Shown here: piece by piece, positions 31,863 to 34,289 of the stretch
How positions within the stretch are numbered: the stretch's first letter is position 1
Layout of the letters: each line of letters starts with the position of its first letter
Assembly (NCBI GenBank): GCA_934646965.1
Contig: CAKUEZ010000013.1
Coordinates: 1 to 34,289, forward strand
Reading direction: 5' to 3'
Length of the DNA: 34,289 bases
Source of the DNA: an uncultured Collinsella sp.
GTDB lineage: Bacteria > Actinomycetota > Coriobacteriia > Coriobacteriales > Coriobacteriaceae
The notes under the pieces: model-generated
Database searches by the model: none
What the model was told of the DNA's origin: nothing
What the model saw: the letters and a program-made list of their open reading frames with translations, nothing else
Position numbers and translations under genes: made by a program

Positions 31863-31984
31863 GTACAGGTTTTTGTATCTTTCGACACAGGTCATTATAC
31901 GAGCAATTTACTCGCGTTTGCGCAGATTAAGCAAAATGTACTGCCAGTAGATACATCTCCATACGCCTCTACAGAAACCTGTAC
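31863..31984. other. Candidate invertible promoter segment
   Basis: GTACAGGTTTTTGTA (31863-31877) and TACAGAAACCTGTAC (31970-31984) are inverted repeats identical at 14 of 15 positions, with 92 bases between. The rightward promoter (31873-31901) overlaps the left arm and lies in the segment. Each arm is itself nearly palindromic (TACAG-n4-CTGTA). It could be a DNA-inversion element or paired operators. Confidence 0.5.
31873..31901 (+). promoter_or_regulatory. Promoter of the polysaccharide cluster
   Basis: TTGTAT (31873-31878), a 17-base spacer, and TATACG (31896-31901). The -35 overlaps the left inverted repeat. The start site would be about 31908, leaving a long leader of about 168 nt before the antiterminator gene. 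The leader also holds TACTGCCAGTA (31939-31949), a short palindrome. Confidence 0.6.
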
Positions 31985-32037
31985 TTTTGCGACTGCGCCT
32001 AGCTGCGAGCGAGAAGCCTGTTCTAAACGCCCCTGCA

Positions 32038-32054
32038 TTTGCGTGCGTCGCAAA
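32038..32054 (+). other. Small hairpin in the leader of the NusG-like gene
   Basis: TTTGCG (32038-32043) pairs with CGCAAA (32049-32054) around loop TGCGT, just before the ribosome site. NusG-paralogue antiterminators such as LoaP act through a leader RNA hairpin, so this is a candidate recognition site. The assignment is inference. Confidence 0.35.
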
Positions 32055-32075
32055 GCAAGAAAAGGGGGCGAGAAC

Positions 32076-32666
32076 ATGGAGCAGACAGCACGGCGCCAAG
32101 AGCAGCTGCCGGGCGCATTTAACGGCGCTACTAGCTACAGCCAGCATGGCCGCGTTCGTTGGTATCTGGTCCACACCCCCAATGGAAAAGAGCGCGAGAC
32201 CTGCGAAAAGGTCCGTCGTATTATCCCGCACGAGGTGCTGCAGGACGCCTTTGTGATGCAAAAGGAGTTCTGGTTTAAGCGGGACGGCGCTTGGTCGCTC
32301 CAAACCAAACCCATGTACAAGGAATATTTCTTCGTCGCCACGCGCGATGTCGCCGCGCTCGATAAGGCTTTGGCCCAGTTGAGCTTTGGCTGTCGTATTG
32401 CCGGTAGCAGGGAGCGGGCGTACATGCCCATGCCGGACGATGCACAGGATTGGTATCGCAGCGTGCTGGACGACGACGGCGTAGTGCGCAACAGCGTTGC
32501 GCGCATAGAAGACGGCGTGTTGCACATAGAGCAGGGTCCCTTGGTGGGGCAAGAGGCCCGCGTGCACAAGATCGACCGTCGCAAGCGCTGGTGCCTGGTG
32601 GACGTGGGCGAGGGCGATTCCGGTTTTAGGGAAGTGCTTCCGCTCGACGTGCCCAGCAAAACGTAA
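32076..32666 (+). CDS. NusG-like transcription antiterminator (LoaP/UpxY class)
   Basis: Specialised NusG paralogue, 196 aa. The NGN domain spans about residues 25-120, with RWYLVHTPNGKERETCEKV at its start and KPMYKEYFFVAT at its core. A C-terminal KOW segment follows: QGPLVGQEARVHKIDRRKR. NusG paralogues of this type travel with RNA polymerase and stop premature termination in long polysaccharide or secondary-metabolite operons. It is the first gene of the cluster here, which fits that role. The frame stays open upstream to 31809, but the ATG at 32076 has AAAGGGGG (32061-32068) and starts just before the NGN fold. An ordinary nusG is expected elsewhere in the genome. Confidence 0.8.
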   Translation: MEQTARRQEQLPGAFNGATSYSQHGRVRWYLVHTPNGKERETCEKVRRIIPHEVLQDAFVMQKEFWFKRDGAWSLQTKPMYKEYFFVATRDVAALDKALAQLSFGCRIAGSRERAYMPMPDDAQDWYRSVLDDDGVVRNSVARIEDGVLHIEQGPLVGQEARVHKIDRRKRWCLVDVGEGDSGFREVLPLDVPSKT

Positions 32667-32765
32667 AGGGAGACGTTGCGCCGGCAAGTTGTTCGCATTT
32701 TGAAATTATCGATTGGGGGAGCCCTGGGGGACAGGGACGTACGTTTGACTGTGGCTGCTAAGGAA

Positions 32766-33500
32766 ATGACAGAGAGCAATGTACCCGTGGGGGCGGCGTT
32801 GATTGCTCAGGCCATGGACCGGCGCGAGGGCGCCGGCCGCTACAAGGCCATGCAATCCGTCATGGACTGGGATCGTTCGCGCCTGGCCTATCGTGCCGTT
32901 AAGCGCACGTTCGACATCGTGTTTAGCGGTGCCGTGCTTGCGATTATCGCTATTCCCAGCCTAGCGCTCGCCGTCGCAATTCGCCTGGAAAGCGAAGGTA
33001 ACCCTTTCTATAGCCAGATCCGCGTCGGTCAGACTCACCCCGATGGCAGCCTGTCCACCTTCCGCATGTGGAAGTTTCGATCCATGTACAAGGACGCCGA
33101 CGAGCGTCTAGGCGAGCTCAAGGAACAAAACGAGATCGCCGGCGCCATGTTCAAGATGAAGGAGGACCCGCGCGTCACAAAGATTGGCCGGTTCATCCGC
33201 AAGCACTCCATCGACGAGTTCCCGCAGTTCCTGAACGTGTTCTTGGGTCAGATGTCGGTCGTCGGTCCCAGGCCGCCGTTGCCGAATGAGGTGGCGCAGT
33301 ACACCGAGTACGACTTGCAGCGCCTGGCCGTGAAGCCTGGGATTACGGGACTTTGGCAGGTAACAGAACGAAATCGCACCGGGTTCGGTGGAATGGTCCG
33401 TCGCGATTTGGAATACATCGCCAACAGATCGGTTTCGATGGACCTCAAAATCATCGTCTTAACCGTCATTGAAGTATTCACGGGAAGTGGGGCCTTTTAA
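32766..33500 (+). CDS. Undecaprenyl-phosphate sugar transferase (initiating glycosyltransferase)
   Basis: Bacterial sugar-transferase family protein that transfers a sugar-1-phosphate to undecaprenyl phosphate, the first step of exopolysaccharide or capsule synthesis. One hydrophobic segment (FDIVFSGAVLAIIAIPSLAL) leads into the catalytic domain. That domain has YSQIRVGQ, FRMWKFRSM, KHSIDEFPQFLNVFLGQMSVVGPRPP and GITGLWQVTERN. It is about 244 aa from the ATG at 32766, a short form with one membrane segment. The start is uncertain: that ATG has AGGA too close, while TTG 32745 follows AGGGACG at good spacing, and TTG 32676 directly follows the antiterminator gene. The sugar (glucose, galactose or an N-acetyl sugar) cannot be read from the sequence. 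Confidence 0.88.
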   Translation: MTESNVPVGAALIAQAMDRREGAGRYKAMQSVMDWDRSRLAYRAVKRTFDIVFSGAVLAIIAIPSLALAVAIRLESEGNPFYSQIRVGQTHPDGSLSTFRMWKFRSMYKDADERLGELKEQNEIAGAMFKMKEDPRVTKIGRFIRKHSIDEFPQFLNVFLGQMSVVGPRPPLPNEVAQYTEYDLQRLAVKPGITGLWQVTERNRTGFGGMVRRDLEYIANRSVSMDLKIIVLTVIEVFTGSGAF

Positions 33501-33538
33501 TGACCGGTCTACATCGTCAACTTGAATTGGAGTAATAA

Positions 33539-34289
33539 ATGAAGATTGCTGTTGCCGGTACCGGCTACGTCGGCCTGTCCCTCGCCGTTCTGCTCTCGCA
33601 GCATAACGAGGTGCACGCGCTCGACATCGTGCCCGAGAAGGTCGAGAAGATCAATAATTACGTGTCGCCCATCCAGGACGACGAGATCGAGCGCTTCCTG
33701 GCGGAGGCCAAGGCGGGGGAGCGCGAGCTCGACCTGCACGCCACCGTCGACGTGGCCGAGGCCTACACGGGCGTCGACTACGCCGTCATCGCCACGCCGA
33801 CGAACTACGATTCCGATAAGAACTTCTTCGACACCAGTTCCGTCGAGGCCGCCATCGCCGCCGTGCGCTCGGTGAACCCGGACGCCTGGATCGTCATCAA
33901 GTCGACCATCCCCGTCGGCTACACCGCGGGCCTGCGCGAGAGGCTGGGCGACAGCAAGATCTTCTTCAGCCCCGAGTTCCTGCGCGAGAGCAAGGCCCTC
34001 TACGACAACCTGCACCCCAGCCGCATCGTGGTGGGCGCGCCCAAGGACGACCCCGAGGCCGTTGAAGCTGCGGAGAAGTTCGCCGGCCTGCTCGCGCAGG
34101 GCGCCGACCCCGCCGAGCTCGAGCGCGTGAACGCCGACGGTTCCAATGGTATCCCGGAACTCGTGCTGGGCACCACCGAGGCCGAGGCGGTGAAGCTCTT
34201 CGCCAACACGTACCTGGCGCTGCGCGTCGCCTACTTCAACGAGCTCGACACCTACTGCGAGGTGCGAGGCCTCACCACCCGCGACGTCA
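33539..34289 (+). CDS. UDP-glucose 6-dehydrogenase family, 3' end cut by the window
   Basis: Nucleotide-sugar dehydrogenase that would convert UDP-glucose to UDP-glucuronate for polysaccharide synthesis. The first 250 codons are present. The N-terminal Rossmann motif is AVAGTGYVGLSLA, followed by ALDIVPEKV, DYAVIATPTNYD, VIKSTIPVGYT and FFSPEFLRES. The central helix KLFANTYLALRVAYFNEL holds the conserved Lys and Asn; the catalytic Cys lies beyond the window. The ATG at 33539 follows TGGAG (33528-33532). It is 38 bases after the sugar transferase and probably in the same operon. A UDP-N-acetylmannosamine dehydrogenase is a less likely alternative. Confidence 0.9.
   Translation, partial: MKIAVAGTGYVGLSLAVLLSQHNEVHALDIVPEKVEKINNYVSPIQDDEIERFLAEAKAGERELDLHATVDVAEAYTGVDYAVIATPTNYDSDKNFFDTSSVEAAIAAVRSVNPDAWIVIKSTIPVGYTAGLRERLGDSKIFFSPEFLRESKALYDNLHPSRIVVGAPKDDPEAVEAAEKFAGLLAQGADPAELERVNADGSNGIPELVLGTTEAEAVKLFANTYLALRVAYFNELDTYCEVRGLTTRDV

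Noticed and set aside
31809..32075. N-terminal extension of the NusG-like protein
   Set aside because: It would begin inside the second thrS terminator and upstream of the only promoter; composition differs from the rest of the gene.

Overview
The window looks like a chromosomal segment of a high-GC, strictly anaerobic gut actinobacterium of the class Coriobacteriia, most likely Collinsella or a close relative. I infer this from the formate hydrogenlyase genes, the GC-rich codon use, the mixture of gene families, and the many long intergenic palindromes. No database search was possible.

Positions 1-2735 hold the 3' end of a formate hydrogenlyase operon (hycG, hycH, hycI) and a formate/nitrite-family channel, ending in an intrinsic terminator. 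A molybdopterin oxidoreductase with a cysteine ligand follows, without partner subunits. Next comes a compact selenocysteine locus: selA, selB, the tRNA-Sec gene (selC), a MobA-like nucleotidyltransferase and a putative Se/S-carrier (DUF3343) protein with a cysteine-rich N-terminus. Together these could supply formate, selenocysteine and the molybdenum dinucleotide cofactor for a selenocysteine-type formate dehydrogenase encoded outside the window.

Positions 10258-15482 carry gdhA and a xanthine-dehydrogenase-family enzyme (FAD subunit plus a fused 2Fe-2S/Mo subunit). Positions 15622-24001 are housekeeping: tRNA-Leu(UAG), trigger factor, clpP, clpX, valS and folC. valS is bracketed by two long hairpins that share an inner core, with a compensatory base change, but have unrelated outer stems. 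On the minus strand are a Xaa-Pro peptidase (24106-25194) and a three-gene GlpA-like/GlpB-like/DUF1667 operon (25674-28914). Then come a membrane zinc-ribbon protein and thrS, a short form lacking the TGS domain.

From 31850 to the end begins a surface-polysaccharide cluster: a NusG/LoaP-like antiterminator, an undecaprenyl-phosphate sugar transferase and a UDP-glucose dehydrogenase cut by the window edge. The promoter of this cluster lies between two 15-bp near-identical inverted repeats, which makes it a candidate phase-variable (invertible) promoter. Intergenic spaces throughout hold several families of palindromic repeats. One family occurs three times (8462, 24017, 25551).
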